NCBI GenBank assembly: GCA_018350325.1
Contig: JAEVLN010000005.1
Coordinates: 2,676,142-2,740,141 of the forward strand
Direction: 5' to 3'
Origin: Globodera rostochiensis
Lineage: Eukaryota; Nematoda; Chromadorea; Rhabditida; Heteroderidae
Length of the DNA: 64,000 nt
Part shown: positions 12,179 through 24,958 of the stretch, one piece after another
Numbering within the stretch: the first letter of the stretch is position 1
Layout of the letters: each line of letters begins with the position of its first letter
Made by a program: the position numbers and the translations under genes
The notes under the pieces: generated by a model
Told to the model about the DNA's origin: nothing
Database searches by the model: none
Seen by the model: the letters and a program-made list of their open reading frames with translations, nothing else

Positions 12179-15120
12179 TCATTCCGTGCCGAACAGCTTT
12201 TTGTGCCGTTTTTGCAATTCCTCAATTTCAGCATCGCCCAATTTGTTGATTTCAGATAGATTGCTGAAATAGTTCTCCCTGGACACTGCGAAGTCCTCCT
12301 TGGTCATCTCCTTCAAAATTTTCATCTGAAATTTATCGAATTAAATTTAATAAAAAATTGCATATTTTGGACCTTCATGCCAATAATGCCGCACTGGTGT
12401 GCCAATCGGAATTTGCGAATGGCCGACCGTTTGCTCTTTTTCAACAGAAAGGCAACGCAACACTTCTCAACTGAGCCCAACAAAAACCGATTCGCCAACA
12501 TCAAAACGTTCTCAATGCATTCATCTGAATAGTTTTATTTTCAAAAAACATGATTTCAGAGATTTGCAACCAAAATTGGAAGGAATGTGATCTTTTTCTT
12601 CCCAAAGAACCTAATCGACATCACTTCATTCCCAAAACTGTCACCAAAATCTGTTCTATCTTGAAAATCTGATCTTTGATGATGTCTAATAAATCTAACG
12701 ATAGATTCGTGATCAGCATTCTTGATTACAAGAGAGCGGATTTATATTGACTAAAAAACGCGAAATATGGATTTAAAATATGGACCAAAAAGTGCCAAAA
12801 TATGGACTAAAACTGTGCGAAAACTGACAAAATCCAGTCAATTTAGGCGTAAAACCCTTCAAAATTCGTCATTTTTTATTAATTTTTCTCTCAGAATAGA
12901 AAATGTACTATTTTTCATTTTGTTTTGGAAATTTTTATAAAAAATATAAATAAAAAATTTTTTAGGGAAAATGTCGATCTTTGGGGGTGGATTTATAATC
13001 AAGAAAAAGGCAGTTTTTAGGGGTGATTTTTGGTTCGAAAAATTTTTTGATTTTTAGGGGTATATTTTTCGTTTAAATGCATTTTTGTTAAGTAATTTTG
13101 GGAAAAACTCAGAATTTTTCTTGAATTTTTGACCAAAAAGGACAAAATATGGATTTATATGGACTAAAAAGTCGCTCTAATTCTAAAATTTTTCGAAATG
13201 AATGCTATTACAATATTAAACAATAAAATAGCAAAACAATTTTTGTACCGTCCAAATCCATGTTCAGTGGGTCCATTGTGGCGATAAGTCGTTCAAAATT
13301 AGCGACGGCATCCGGAACTTCGTCAATTTGAACTTTTGGGATTTCATCGGCATTCTCTCCAAAAAACAAAGTTCGAAAAAATGGTGAATAACCAGCCAAC
13401 ATCTAAAATAATTAATAATTATTATTATTTTCAATTTAATTTAAACTCACATATTTGTTCACGTTCACCAATTTGCCATTGACCAGCAAAGCATCTTCGG
13501 GGCGTATACCGCTATAAAAGTGACTTTGAAAATTAACTGTTGGGGTCAACTCGGCACGTTTCGGCACCGACATACGACGCACAAAAGTCCGCCAAGTTTG
13601 GCACAAAAATAGCGAGTTTCACACATAAAAAAACCGGGGCTACTGGACAAAAACAAGAAAAAAAATCATTTTGTAAAAACCGGGACTCTTATAGTGGGAT
13701 TTTAAAGGAATTTTGAAAAACCGGGATAAATTTCAGTACCAAAATTTGAAAAATTGACCATTTCAGTACTGGTCCCGGTCCCGCCAACCCTACTTTTTAG
13801 AGAAACAAGCCGACTAACTTTTGATTGATTAACTAATTAGCCACTGATTAATATAAGTAAGTTAAAGCTGCTAGCACCCGAGTTATTAAATACGTGAATT
13901 TACGCGTTTATATAAACAAAACAAAAATAAACTTACGCCATTCCGTTGGGCTCTTGCGCAACTATTTCGGCTTTGAACGTCACAACGTCCTCTTTCTCAT
14001 CGTATAAGCCATTCTTCGGGTCCATCAATTCCTGTAAAATAAAATAAATATTTAAAAATATTTAGTTTTATTCGTTCACATGAATTTGATAAATTCATTC
14101 CAGCCCCAATTTTGTTCGGCACTGAAAATGTCAAAGCTGTCCAGCTCTCCTTTCTTCATAAGGTATTCGCCGGTTTGCTTGAAAGAAACAACGCTGTATT
14201 GAGCTGCTACACGACAACTCCAGGCCGCGTCTTGAAATATAATTATCAAATTTATGGGATTTATTAAAATAGCCCACCCGTTTCATCGCCAAAACAATTC
14301 ATAAAAATGCCAACGTAGGCATCACGATGTTGGATTTTGATTCGCCACGGCAATCCGTTGATGTACACGACCGGTGAACTGAACACTGTCTTTGACCCAC
14401 GTCCTTCAGAAAATGCCTTGAACTTCGGCATTTGAAACAAAATTTGACCGCTGCGTTTGTACTTATTGTCTGCAAGTCGAAAACCAATTTTGATTAATTC
14501 GTTGAGAAATGCCATGAATTAAAGCGGTTTTTGAACTAGTTTAAATTTTGAAAATTATGGAAAAAACGACTTTTAAGTAAACCAAAGGCCGATCGCGCGG
14601 GGACCCCCCGGGGGGGGGGGGGGGGGGGGGGGGTCACGCGCGGACTTCTTCCGGAGTCTCGCCCCACCTAATGCGGTACTTTGGCTGCTATATTCCACCT
14701 TATTGTCTCTTTTCCCCTGTCGGGCTTTGGTTTACTTAAAAGTCGTTTTTTCCTTAATTTTCAAAAATTTAACCGATTCAAAAACTGGTTTAAATTCTCA
14801 ATTTTTATTTTCTGTTGACGAATTCGTATTCAGTGTCATCAAATAACATATTTTTAGAATAGAATTTTTTCAAAAATGTTGACCAAAAGGTCCGCCCCCC
14901 CTATGGTTTTTGGCCAACTTTGAGGAGCCATAACTTTCTTCATAGTGCTTTCCGACAAAAATTTTTTGTGGATTCGTGCTCAGCGCGGCGAGCGGAGTCG
15001 AATGATATGGAAAAATGATTTCTGAGAACCTAACTACCCATATAAAGTAGAGATTGCTATTTTACCTTTGGCCTGATCACCACCGGTGTTTGACGAGGAT
15101 TGATTTTTGGATGGTTCCAT
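12179..15120 (-). CDS. BATH-2: MATH-BTB protein (possible frameshift)
   Basis: Minus-strand exons: 15120-15066 ([11 protein letters not shown]), 14469-14278 and about 14230-14082 ([34 protein letters not shown]), 14031-13937 ([19 protein letters not shown]), 13511-13451 ([11 protein letters not shown]), 13402-13249 ([23 protein letters not shown]), 12524-12373 (BTB C-terminal part; [25 protein letters not shown]) and 12325-12179 ([21 protein letters not shown], stop). The expected role is a CUL3 adaptor that binds substrates with the MATH domain. At the end of exon 3 one base is missing compared with BATH-1 (AAATTCATGTGAAC against AAATTTGATGTGAAC), so the usual phase-0 donor no longer keeps frame. 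Either another donor is used or the gene is broken. Everything after that point is open and well conserved. Confidence 0.75.
13628..13795. mobile_element. MITE of the ACCGGGAC family in BATH-2 intron
   Basis: Shares most of its length with 38033-38181 (TATAGTGGGATTTTAAAGG, TTTCAGTACTGGTCCCGGTC). The right end is CCGCCAACCCTA; the left end is less clear. It lies in an intron of BATH-2. Confidence 0.6.
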
Positions 15121-15824
15121 TGTTTTTATTTTTGATGTGTGAGTGAATGAATGCGTTAAAGACAATTTGAAATTAGTTCAATAATTCTGTAATGGGAGCG
15201 CAGAGATGCAGAGGCAGACAGTGCCTATTTCTTTGGCACACAAAAATTGGTGACGATTAAAATGGATAATTTTTGAGGAGCAAAAGAACTGCCTAATCGA
15301 TCCGGCATTTTTTTCCATAGAAATTAAAATGAATGCTTAAACCCACTAAGACTGTAAGTAAAAGGCGTTAGATACATACAAACAGATAATAAACCCACAA
15401 AATATGGTTAAGGAAAAAATAAAATAAAAACTTTTTTAGGAGATTCCAATGAGCAAGATTATTTTAAAACTATATTAGCTTTGGTTCAACAAAATTGGTA
15501 AATTTAATAATTTCATTTCAGATTAGAGGATCTAACGGGCACATTTGTTTTGAAATTTTTGAGAATTTCTTTTTGACGCTGTTTATATGACTTTCGGGGG
15601 AGCGCGACTGTTCTACAAATTAAGGAAGCAGTGACAAAAATGTAAGATGGCACCGCCGCCGATGTGCGACAAATTCAGTCGACGGCATCGACCAATCGAT
15701 AAACAATGTCCAAGTAAAACATGAGAAATGAAATTCAGAGAGAGAGAGAGAGCGAAGAACAAAGAAACAGAGAAAAATGAGAGTAACAAGAAATAGTTTG
15801 AAAAATATATTTTATACAGTATAT
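15121..15824. other. Upstream of BATH-2, no gene seen
   Basis: Holds the 5' flank of BATH-2. A GA-rich tract (15738-15756) and short open frames without recognisable homology are the only features. Confidence 0.35.
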
Positions 15825-16509
15825 CAGGGCTGCGATCGGGTAAAGTCAATTCCCAAGTACAAGCATGTTGATTTCCAAGTACATAATAGGACAATTTTAC
15901 GAATTCCAAGTACACTCAAAATTTATATTTTATCAAAACAAAAACACTTTATTCAAATGGCTTACAAATTAGGTATATGTATTTCACGCCCGAATGAATT
16001 TTTTCCAACAATTTCTTGTTTCCGCTCAACAATCAGAGCATTTCTTTATATCTATTTTTTTGCGCGTGATTTTTCAAAAATTTTTGGGAAAAGGTGGGGA
16101 CGGGGAAGGTCGGCGGTGCCGATAGGCGCCGCCGAGAAAATTTTAAATTTTTGACTCATTTTGTTAAGGGAATTAATGGGAAATATACCAAGTAAATTGG
16201 CCATTTCCCCTTCTACTACGCTTGACAAATGTAATGTTTTTCCAATTCGGGATTGAATGAATTTTTACTCTTTACTGAAGACATGCTGGAAAATAGAAAC
16301 GTGATTTAATAAAATGACCATTTTTTGATAAAAATGACTATTTTCTACTGAAAATTTTGAATATACATAGAATGCCAAACACGAATATTTCCCCTTAAAA
16401 CCCATAAACTTTCAACAATCCGGCTGAATTGCTATTTTAAAGTTTTTAAGTACGACGGTCCATTTTCAAGCACTGTACTTGTCATTCAAGTACGTATATG
16501 GAAGCCCTG
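15825..16509. mobile_element. 685-bp element with CAGGGCT ends
   Basis: Starts CAGGGCTGCGATCGGG and ends AGCCCTG. Both ends carry AAGTAC motifs (TTGATTTCCAAGTAC near 15870; GACGGTCCATTTTCAAGCAC near 16455). Related sequence sits in SPRY-6 intron 2 (41060-41320) and, with AAGGAC in place of AAGTAC, in SPRY-5 intron 6 (36847-37489). No clear target duplication and no transposase are seen. It contains the GGCGGTGCC hairpin at 16111-16136. Confidence 0.5.
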
Positions 16510-19500
16510 GTTTTAGCCCATTTTTTAATCAATATTTTGGCTAATATAAAGGGAGTTTTGAAGGAATTTTGAAACGGTCGGGCTCGTTTTGGCGCGGCCA
16601 GTTTGGCGTCGCCGTTTTGGCGCGACTGCGCACATTTCGAAATTCCAAATTTTGCACAAATCAAGTTTGGTCTCAAAACCATTAAAAAACCTAAAATTAT
16701 AATGAAAAGGGAAGTAATGATTAAATTCATGCTTTTGAATGATTATGAGAACAAAAATTAATTTCGTAAAAGTCCGGGATTTTTTCCGAATTGGGACTCG
16801 GCGACATCGAAAAAGTCTGAGCTTCACTTTGCGTGCCACTAAAAAATAGAAAGGACAGTGTAAACGATGGGTGCAAAGTTGAATTTTATTAATGCACTTG
16901 GACGGATTAAAACGATAAATAAAGAAAAAAATATAAATAGTGGGTTCGGACAACGGCCTCGAGGCGTTCGGGCGCTGAGCAGTTCTCCAACAGCCGGAAC
17001 TGGAATTTGGGTCGGGATTTACAGGATGGAAATCCCAATTTGAGACGGCACTCTGTGTATGTACAAGGATGGAACCGGATTCGGGAGCATTTTTGGGTCC
17101 TAATTCCGGACATTTTTGACATCTGGTAAGTTGGCCATCTGTCTTAAGACTTATTCAACATTTAAATGAAAAATTCTTCAAAAATTCCAGAAATCTCAAA
17201 TAAAGGACGGAAAAGGACGCGTACATTAAATTAAGGACAACCCTTTAAAAAAGGGCATATGGGACCCCTGCAATATTTAGCCTATTATTAATGTATACAC
17301 TCGTCGACCTTAAAAGCAGATTAAATTCCAGGGTTCATAATCATTAGGGCTGTTCTAGAGTCTCGGTCTCGAACCGAGAAATTTCTCGGTTTTTTTGGGT
17401 CTCGGTCTCGACTCTCGGGTCGAGACTTTTTTGCACTGGTAAAGATGGCATTTTTGGTGAGAAATCATTAAAGAAGTATGTGTTTGAAAGATTTGAAAAT
17501 ACACAATGACAAATTTAGAAATCCTTTAATACTTTGTCAACTTTCGTCATATAGTGAGCGTATGACGCAGTGGTCAAATTCTGTGTTCCTTGCTCTATAG
17601 TGAAATGGATTTTTCTGCATTTAAATTGATAATTATACACTCCTTTTTACTGATTCTTAGTCGAACAACAAAAAACATCACCCAGTAACCCTTATAAAAT
17701 GGTAATTTTTTTTGCAAATTCTAAGCATATTTCCTAATTAATCACTAAAGCGTCAAAAAATTACCGCATTTCTAAATTTGGTAGCAAATCTCTTCACAAA
17801 TCGAGTCTCTCGGGTCTCGAACCGAGAAATTTCTCAGTTTTTTTGGGAGTGAGAGGAGGTTCGGCGGTGCCGAAAGGCGCCGCCGAGAACATTTTGAATT
17901 TTTAACTCAATTTGTTAAGAGATTTGCAGCCAAAATGAAGTATGTCCGGCGGTGTCAACCGGCGACGCCGGGGGAATTTTTACAAAAATTGGCAATCTTT
18001 GTTAAGAAAAGCACTGTTTTTATGAAAAATTTTTGGAGTCGAGATCGAGAATCTCGAGCTTCTTTCGAGCGAGACTCGAGACGAGATTCTCGAAAAAATC
18101 TCGGATCTCGAAAAATCTCGAAAATTCAGTTTTGTTCGAGACGAGATGTCGAGACGAGATTTCTCGAGAATCTCGTCGAGATTTTTCGAGATTTCGAGAC
18201 GAGATCTCGTCTCGATCGGTCTCTAGTCTTAAGTCTTATTCAAAATTTAGATGAAAAATTCTTCAAAAATTCCAGAAATCTCAATAAAGGACGGAAAAGG
18301 ACGCGTACCTCAAATTAAGGACAACCCTTTAAAAATAGGGCATAAGACCCCTGCAATATTAGCCTACTATTATTAATGTTTGTATACTCGTCGACCTTAA
18401 GCAGATTAAATTCCAAGGCTTAAATCATTTGCACCATTTCTTTCCATAAACATTGACATTGAATCCCCTCCACCCCCCCCCCCCCCCCCCCCTCCCCTAT
18501 TCCATCCATTTACCATTTATCTTTCTCCCCGCTCTGCCCCCGATTGGGTACGTTTGGGCGCTCACGGTTGGGCGCCCGGTATGTAGGGTAGGCTAGTCAA
18601 AATTTTTGAAAAATTTTTTAAAGTTTTATTAAGCAATATTTTTTTTAAGGCTCTCATATAAACCTAGCTTAGGCTTTACAATTTTTTGAAGAAAAAAAAA
18701 GTCGATAAAAAGGGGTTTATAGGGATATTCGGGGACGTAGAAGCGCATTCTGACCTCCATTTCGACCATTTCTGAATCCCGAACTCAATTCGAACAATTT
18801 TTTCGAAAACTCCAAAAATAAATTAATTTTTGTCTTAAAATTGTTCAAAAAGCTTGAATTCGGTCGTTACTGTTATTTTGTGTTTTTAATTATTTGAAAA
18901 AAAATAGTGAAAAAAATTAATTCAAAAATGTTCGAATTCGGGTTCGGGATCCCATTCACAAATCCAAGCTTGGATTCGTGTTCTGCGCATGTTTTTACCC
19001 CTGAAACATGCATTTCAAAATTTTAAATTAAAAAAAATTCACCCGGGACCGCAATTTTCAGCCTATTAGCATAAGCTTCACGACCAAAATGCTTTTTTAA
19101 GCCTCCAAGCATTCCCTAATTACCCAACAACTTTTTTTTGTTCAGTGTCCCTACCCTCCGGGGGCAAAAACCTCAATAAAGGACGGTAAATGAATTCGTA
19201 CCCCAAATAAAGCACAAACCTTTAAAAAAAGGACAATGGGACCTCTGCAATATTAGCCTATTATTATTTCACTCTGGGCGCAGGTTGAAATTTTTTTTTT
19301 AATTTTTCAAAATTTTGAAACTAATAAGGCATAAAACGATCTTTCCACTTTTCCATACATTTTCCTTCCTCCTCCCCACTACGGTACCAATTTTTATAAA
19401 TCTCCGGGAAATTTAAATACTCAAAAATTCCAAAAATCTCAAATAAAGGACGGTAAAGGACGCGTACCTTAAATAAAGGACAAACCTTTTAAAACGGATC

Positions 19501-20289
19501 ATAAGCATCTCATCGCATCCCCGCCCCCCTCCCCTCCCTCCCTCCCCCCCTATTCCATCCATTCATCACTTTATCCCCGGCTCTTCCCCGATGTTGGGTT
19601 GGCCATTCCCTTTACATATTTGTCCCCATTCATTCATTCTCTTTGCATCTTTAGCCTTTGCCCCATTGACATTTTTTTTTGTTCAGTGTCCCTCCCCTCC
19701 GGGGGCAAAACTCTTCCCAATTGCATACAAATATGGTACTTTGGCAACCTTGATCCAATGCCATCCAATCGTTTTCATCACCAATTGTGCGAGTACAAAA
19801 CAAAACCAGCAGAACTCTCCTTTTTTTGCCATTATTGCATAATTTTTAAATGCTTCGCCCGGGGGGGGGGGGGAGGGGGTCAGCCAATACAAATCCACCC
19901 TTGGCCTTTTCGGGATTCGTTCATTTTTTCGCTTTCTCTCCATTTTGTTCATTCTTCGGGCGCCTTCTCCTATTCGACATATTCTATCCAATTTTTTCCA
20001 TCCATCACCAATTTTGGTACCAAATTTGTGGAGATTGGTGCACGGGAAGACACAGAATTTAGGCCAAAAATACCCATTTTGGCCATGTTTAAGTGGTTCA
20101 AACATTTTTCCTAAGCTTTTGACCTATTTTTCCGAGCTTAGCTCGTCGAGTTTTGTCTGAAATGGCTACATCTTTCACTCACTTTTGCCAAAGCTAATAA
20201 TTAATAATGATACAAATTGTTGCGCGACAGAATTTAAAACTTAAACATTTTTTCAATTTAGACGGAATCAAAACATTTTATTCATTAAA
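16510..20289. other. Gene-poor repeat region
   Basis: I find no supported gene here. The 16525-17122 minus frames (up to 142 codons) overlap in different frames and show no recognisable domain. Repeats: CTCGAG-rich palindromes at 17345-17455, 17800-17850 and 18035-18228; GGCGGTGCC hairpin at 17861-17886; AATAAAGGACGG / GACAACCCTTTAAA units near 17200, 18290, 19180 and 19440; poly-C at 18470-18492; the C-rich dispersed repeat (ATTCCATCCATTCA, CCTCCGGGGGCAAA) at 18420-18600 and 19500-19920. Confidence 0.5.
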
Positions 20290-21999
20290 ATGTTTGCAAC
20301 TTTAAATTCGAAGAAATGGTGGCGATGCGGTAAATGTTTAACTTTGCTTAAACTATCGAAATGAAAATATTTTGGTTAGATCCGGTTCGAATCGTGGGCT
20401 TAATTCTTCTGTTAATCACGGTCGACGGGAATAAACAAAAGGAAAATGGTTTCAAAATAAATGGTAAGTGTATTATTAAAACATTAATTTCTTTTTCATT
20501 TATAATCATTTTTTGTTTGAATCAATTTAAAGATCAACAAAAAGAAATGAACGAATCGTCTGGTCAAGCGATGGCCGTTTCGTTGTTGCAGCAAACGGAC
20601 CAAAATGAAACCAATGACAAAATTGACACGTTAAAGAAGGACCAGCAGCAGGAGCAATTCGGTAGGGAAATGGTTTCTGTCTTCAAAGAAATCGAAAAAT
20701 ATTCTAAGATTTGAGTGTTAATTGCTTCAATTTTAAATTGTTTTTTAGCTAATATGATCCGAGAAATGGAACAGAAGCAAAAGGAAGAACTCGAACGCAA
20801 AATGGATGAATTGCTGAAGTCTGTCCAAGCGATGGTCGACGCCAAATTGGAGCAACAGAAATTGTCAAATGCCAACAAATTCGCTGAAATTGAACAGAAG
20901 AATGACAAACTGGAGAAGGATCAGAAAGAACAGCAGCTGAACATCGTCCACTTGCAGGAGACAGTTACCACGTTGAGAAAAATTGGTAATTTCGGTCTAA
21001 AATTTTTTGTTCAAAGTTCGGAAATTCCCTGCCTTTACGCATCAGTTTTTAGCTTTAATATTTAAAAAAAATTAAATATATTTCCTTAGGGCTAACCCCA
21101 CAACAAAATCGATGGGATTCGACGGCATGTTACCCGAGCCTCGCGCTCTCTGAGCTCGATCGATCGATTGTCCAACTTAATGGAACGGGTAAGCATTATT
21201 TTCTGTTAAAGTGATTTAGTTTATGTAAAGAGATAGACAATTTTTAATTAACTCAATTTTTAGGGGGAGGCTCTGTCCGCGCTGAAAAGCGAATGCTGGA
21301 AAATCCTTACTTCGAAGTGAAAATCTTAGAGAAAACAGGGTACCTAATTATAAATATTTTTAAACATTTGCATTATTCTATTTAGCAATATTTTCGTTGG
21401 ACTTGCGACTAAACGAATGCCATTGGACGAAATGGTTGGAGATTACGAAGGCACTTACGGATACGGATGGGGCATATTTTGGGGTCACGAGGTCGAGGGA
21501 TGTTCCCACCTCTCTGGGCGTCCTTACATTGGTGGAAAGCCGGAGTTTGACGTTGGCGACGTCGTCGGCTGTGGCGTCAAAAATGGCCAAATTATTTACA
21601 CGCTAAACGGAAAGCGTTTGGGTGAGAAAGAATAAAAATTTTGGGGACAATTCATTTTATAAAAAAGCCGTTTCTTTGTTACGGACGGGGGCGAATTGGA
21701 CCCCTCCCTCCCGTTTAACCAATTCGGAAGCGCCTCCGGATGCGAATTCGAAAGTTACAAATTCGTGGACTGGACATAATGGAAGTGTTGAGGGAGGGGT
21801 TTAGAATTATTTCAGCGCAACTTTTTATAGGCTTAAAAAGGGGGGGGGGCGACTCGAATAAATATTTATTTTTGCAGACACTGACGGTTTTCGTGTTGAT
21901 TCTGCCGACGATTTATTTCCATGCGTTTCGTTGGGCATGCCTGGCTCCAAAATTGAAGCGAATTTTGGCCCCAATTTCCAATACAACATTACCGGATGA
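20290..21999 (+). CDS. SPRY-2: coiled-coil SPRY protein, intact frame
   Basis: Eight exons: 20290-20329, 20380-20463, 20533-20661, 20749-20985, 21090-21188, 21264-21339, 21386-21621, 21878-21999. They join without a break to 340 codons plus stop. The start [11 protein letters not shown] lies inside what is exon 2 in the longer copies, so this gene has a shortened N-terminus. The hydrophobic exon is reduced ([10 protein letters not shown]), so membrane anchoring is doubtful. Residues 42-163 are charged coiled coil ([20 protein letters not shown]). SPRY spans about 164-340: [39 protein letters not shown], then [11 protein letters not shown]. Unlike its relatives, it reads [16 protein letters not shown] where others have NLATRQ. 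The expected role is protein binding through SPRY; the partner is unknown. Donors are all GT. Confidence 0.85.
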
Positions 22000-24211
22000 G
22001 ATTTGGAAACTGAAAAACGAGGGGATTTATGGGTTTGGTGCCGGAGAATACGGTCGTTTTATCATTTTTTTTGTTGATCAAAGATCAAAGCATTTTATCA
22101 ATTTATTTTGTTTTCAAATTTGTACAATATTTTGGGTTTGTATGTAAATTCAACTTCTTTCGCGATGTTTTCTTTGTTTCCATAGCCGGCATTTTGCAAA
22201 TGGCGGTGCTTTGATCGACGGCAACACCGCGACATGCCCCCGGGCACAAATTGAAATGAGAAGCTAATGCCGTCGGACATAAGGATCGGTTGAATTGAGA
22301 TTTTGATCGAGAATCTCGATCGGTCCGATCTTTAGTTGAGAGGACCAAAAGCACACGGCACACCGACCACCGACCGACCTCCCCGCGAATTAACACCAAA
22401 AGCACTTTCCAGAAGACGTTCTTTATGACCGCCCCACCCCCTGACAGCAACTTTTAGAAATGATTTTTGAAATTTTTTAAAATTCTTTTGATTCGAATTT
22501 TAAAAAAACTCAATTTCTGAAAATTTGAGCACCGGGCAATATTATTAAAATTGTGTCTAAAAATAATACTGTTTTTACCTTAAATTTTCGATAAAAAAAT
22601 ATTATTTTAAAACTAAGCTGAATGTTTTTGTTGTTTTGGGATTTTTTTTAAAGAAATTTAAGATTTTGTGATTTGGAATTTTTAAAAATAATTTTTCATG
22701 GCACAGAAATTGGTTTATGTCCGATCGGTCGGTCGTGTCTTCGGCGCCACCTGTCATCATTAGGGCGGCAAAAAAAAATGCACATAAAAACTTCAATATA
22801 ATATTTCGCCAAATCAAGAAAAAGTCAATTTTTAGGGGTGCAATTTTGGAAAATTTTAAAAAGTCAATCTTTAGGGGTATAAAATTTCTTAAGAAAAATG
22901 CAATTTTTTTAGGCATTTTTCCAAAAAAATTTCATATTTAGTCAGTTTTAGCACCTTTTTTAGTCCCTATTGTATGTCCCTTTTTCACGTTTTTAGTCCC
23001 TAAAAATCCGGGGACCTAATGATGAATTTAGCATGGTCACAGAAGATGATTTGCATGAAAATTAAAGAGTCAAAATTTATCACTTTAAATTTTGAATATT
23101 ATAAATTAACGATCAAAATTCTTTTTGTCGTTTGCAGTGATCACTATTTTTGTTCCAACGGATCTCTTTTTGTTTTCAATTTTTTAATTCAAATTTTTAC
23201 CGATTTCTCACGCTTTGCAACTTCAATTTATCTTTTTAAAGCAAAAATTATGAATAAAAAAAGAGAAATTTTTTGTATAAGATCCAACAAGATTTACCCT
23301 CCAACAAAAACAAAAACAGTGAGCAGAATTTGAAGAAGTTCATTCGATCAATTGATTGGAACTAAGACGGTACTTAAAAAAATTTGATTTAATTTTTTAA
23401 AATATATTTTTTCAATATTTTTACTTTTGTGGAAGAATGCGTTAGCCCATCGAAAGTCTCAGTCTCGAGTCTTGAATCGAGAAATTTCTCAGTACGGACT
23501 TGAGGACAGATCGAGATTACGAGCGAGAATCTCGAAAAATCTCGTATCTCGAAGATCTCGAAAAAATTTGTTTGATCGAGATTTCGTTCGAGAATCTCGT
23601 ATCTCGAAAAATCACACGAGATTGTCAATTCTTTTTTATTTTGAATTTCCAAAGGTGAATTTATCATTCAATATTTCAGGATCAGAATCCGGATAAATTA
23701 ATTTTTCTTATATTTTTGAATTTTAACAAGAAAAATTAAAGTTTAAAATATGGCAATTTTTTGAAGCTTTTAGGAATGGGAAGGGCCCAGAAAATTTTGA
23801 ATTTTTGATGCCAATATGTTAAGAAAATTATTACAAATGTTGCAAAACAAAAGGCCCCTGGTTTTAAAAAAAAAAAGGCCCAAAAATTTGTTAAGAGATT
23901 TGCAACCAAAATTTTGAAAATACGGTAATTTTTATTTATTTCGAAATTTTTAAGGAAAAATTCCAAAATTTTAGGGCAATTTCCCTCTGACCTGGAGGGG
24001 TCGAATCTTAAAAATGTTGTTCTGATTTTGGCTCAATATTCTTATCTATATTATTTTTATTTTATTGGGGTTGGAGGAATTCATTCGAATTCTTTACTTA
24101 ATATTTATTCAGTAGCTCCCTTTAACGGAAGAAAAATTGGGGAAAAAAGCTAGTCTTAGGGTATTTGTGCTTTTCTCTAAATTCAAATTTTTTAATTTAA
24201 AATTTAGGCCG
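22000..24211. other. Non-coding flank with transposon debris
   Basis: Positions 22065-22430 form the SPRY-2 3' flank, which recurs inverted at 296-430 and 6380-6530. Positions 22720-23010 contain the TTTTTAGTCCCTA repeat of the 9214-9699 element. Positions 23445-23625 are CTCGAG-rich. The 104-codon frame at 23019 has low-complexity composition and no recognisable domain. Confidence 0.4.
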
Positions 24212-24554
24212 AAATGAATCATTTCCGTCACATTTTGCCTGGTGGAAAGAACATAAAAAAAACTTTCCACTGATTTCTAAGGTTGCAAAAAAATTGTTAA
24301 CAGTTCCTGCGACTTCTGTAAGCAGTGAGCGAATATTTTCTATTGCTGGCCTCCTATATGCAAATAGTTTGAGGAATCGGTAACATTACCCTTTTAAAGT
24401 TTAAAAAAATTACTAATTTTTGTGAAATTTAGTCTTGGCGCAGAAACAGCTCCTTATCCGAGCAAATTTGAATAAATTATTGTTGGCTCCCTCGCCTGTT
24501 CCAGACGAAGAAGAGTTATTGAAAAATGAAAGTGAACAAATCCAACTTGAATAA
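24212..24554 (+). mobile_element. hAT transposase C-terminal remnant
   Basis: A frame from about 24212 encodes FAWWKEHKKNFPLISKVAKK followed by VPATSVSSERIFSIAGLLYA and NSLRNR. This is the hAT dimerisation signature (P-x-S/T-S...SERxFSxAG). A possible intron (24380-24432) follows, and then a second frame, about 24434-24554, reads LLIRANLNKLLLAPSPVP and ends in a stop. The two parts do not join in frame with the obvious splice sites. No N-terminal part is seen. It is a decayed relic, but it shows that an autonomous hAT once reached this locus. Confidence 0.75.
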
Positions 24555-24770
24555 ATTTTATTTTTTGCGTTTGATTAACTTTTTGGGAAAATTGAGTAAA
24601 ATTAATTTTCTAAATATTATTAAATTTATTTATTTTTATTTAACCTTATGAAATAAAGTTAATTTCATTCAACGTAATAAACTTTGTTTGAATGGGTTAA
24701 ATGTTTAAATGTGTTTAATAGAGGCGCATGTATTTATTCCACAATTTAACATTAAATTGTTTGTTTTGCA

Positions 24771-24845
24771 GACACCGCCAATTTGTTTGTCGATTCTGCC
24801 GCCGATTTGTCCGATTTATTTCCATCGCCGTGGCGCCAAAATTGA
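24771..24845 (+). pseudogene. Orphan last SPRY exon
   Basis: Follows TTTGTTTTGCAG and reads [13 protein letters not shown], then breaks (stop after RQN) where the other copies continue with V-T-L-F. No upstream SPRY exons adjoin. The sequence just before it (GTATTTATTCCACAATTTAA) matches the unit that has expanded into the 42-bp array of SPRY-5. Confidence 0.7.
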
Positions 24846-24958
24846 ACCCAACTTTGGACCGAACTTTAAATACAGCCGTGAGATTAATCGACTTTGTTTG
24901 CCCAACATGCCTTAAAGGTCGAAAGTTTCAAGCCTTTTCGGAAAAATTGAAGAATACG

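Noticed and set aside
14608..14632. Poly-G tract as a regulatory or G-quadruplex site
   Set aside because: Long G or C runs are scattered all over the window in repeats and vary in length, so no specific role is supported.
16525..17122. Overlapping minus-strand frames of 142, 82 and 71 codons
   Set aside because: No recognisable domain, low-complexity Phe/Ile/Lys-rich composition, overlapping frames, and no splice partners.
17935..18318. 127-codon Arg/Ser-rich frame
   Set aside because: Runs through a CTCGAG-type palindromic repeat; similar frames appear in every copy of that repeat.
19599..20114. 171-codon plus frame and 140-codon minus frame
   Set aside because: They lie in the dispersed C-rich repeat found five or more times in the window and are not conserved as frames between copies.
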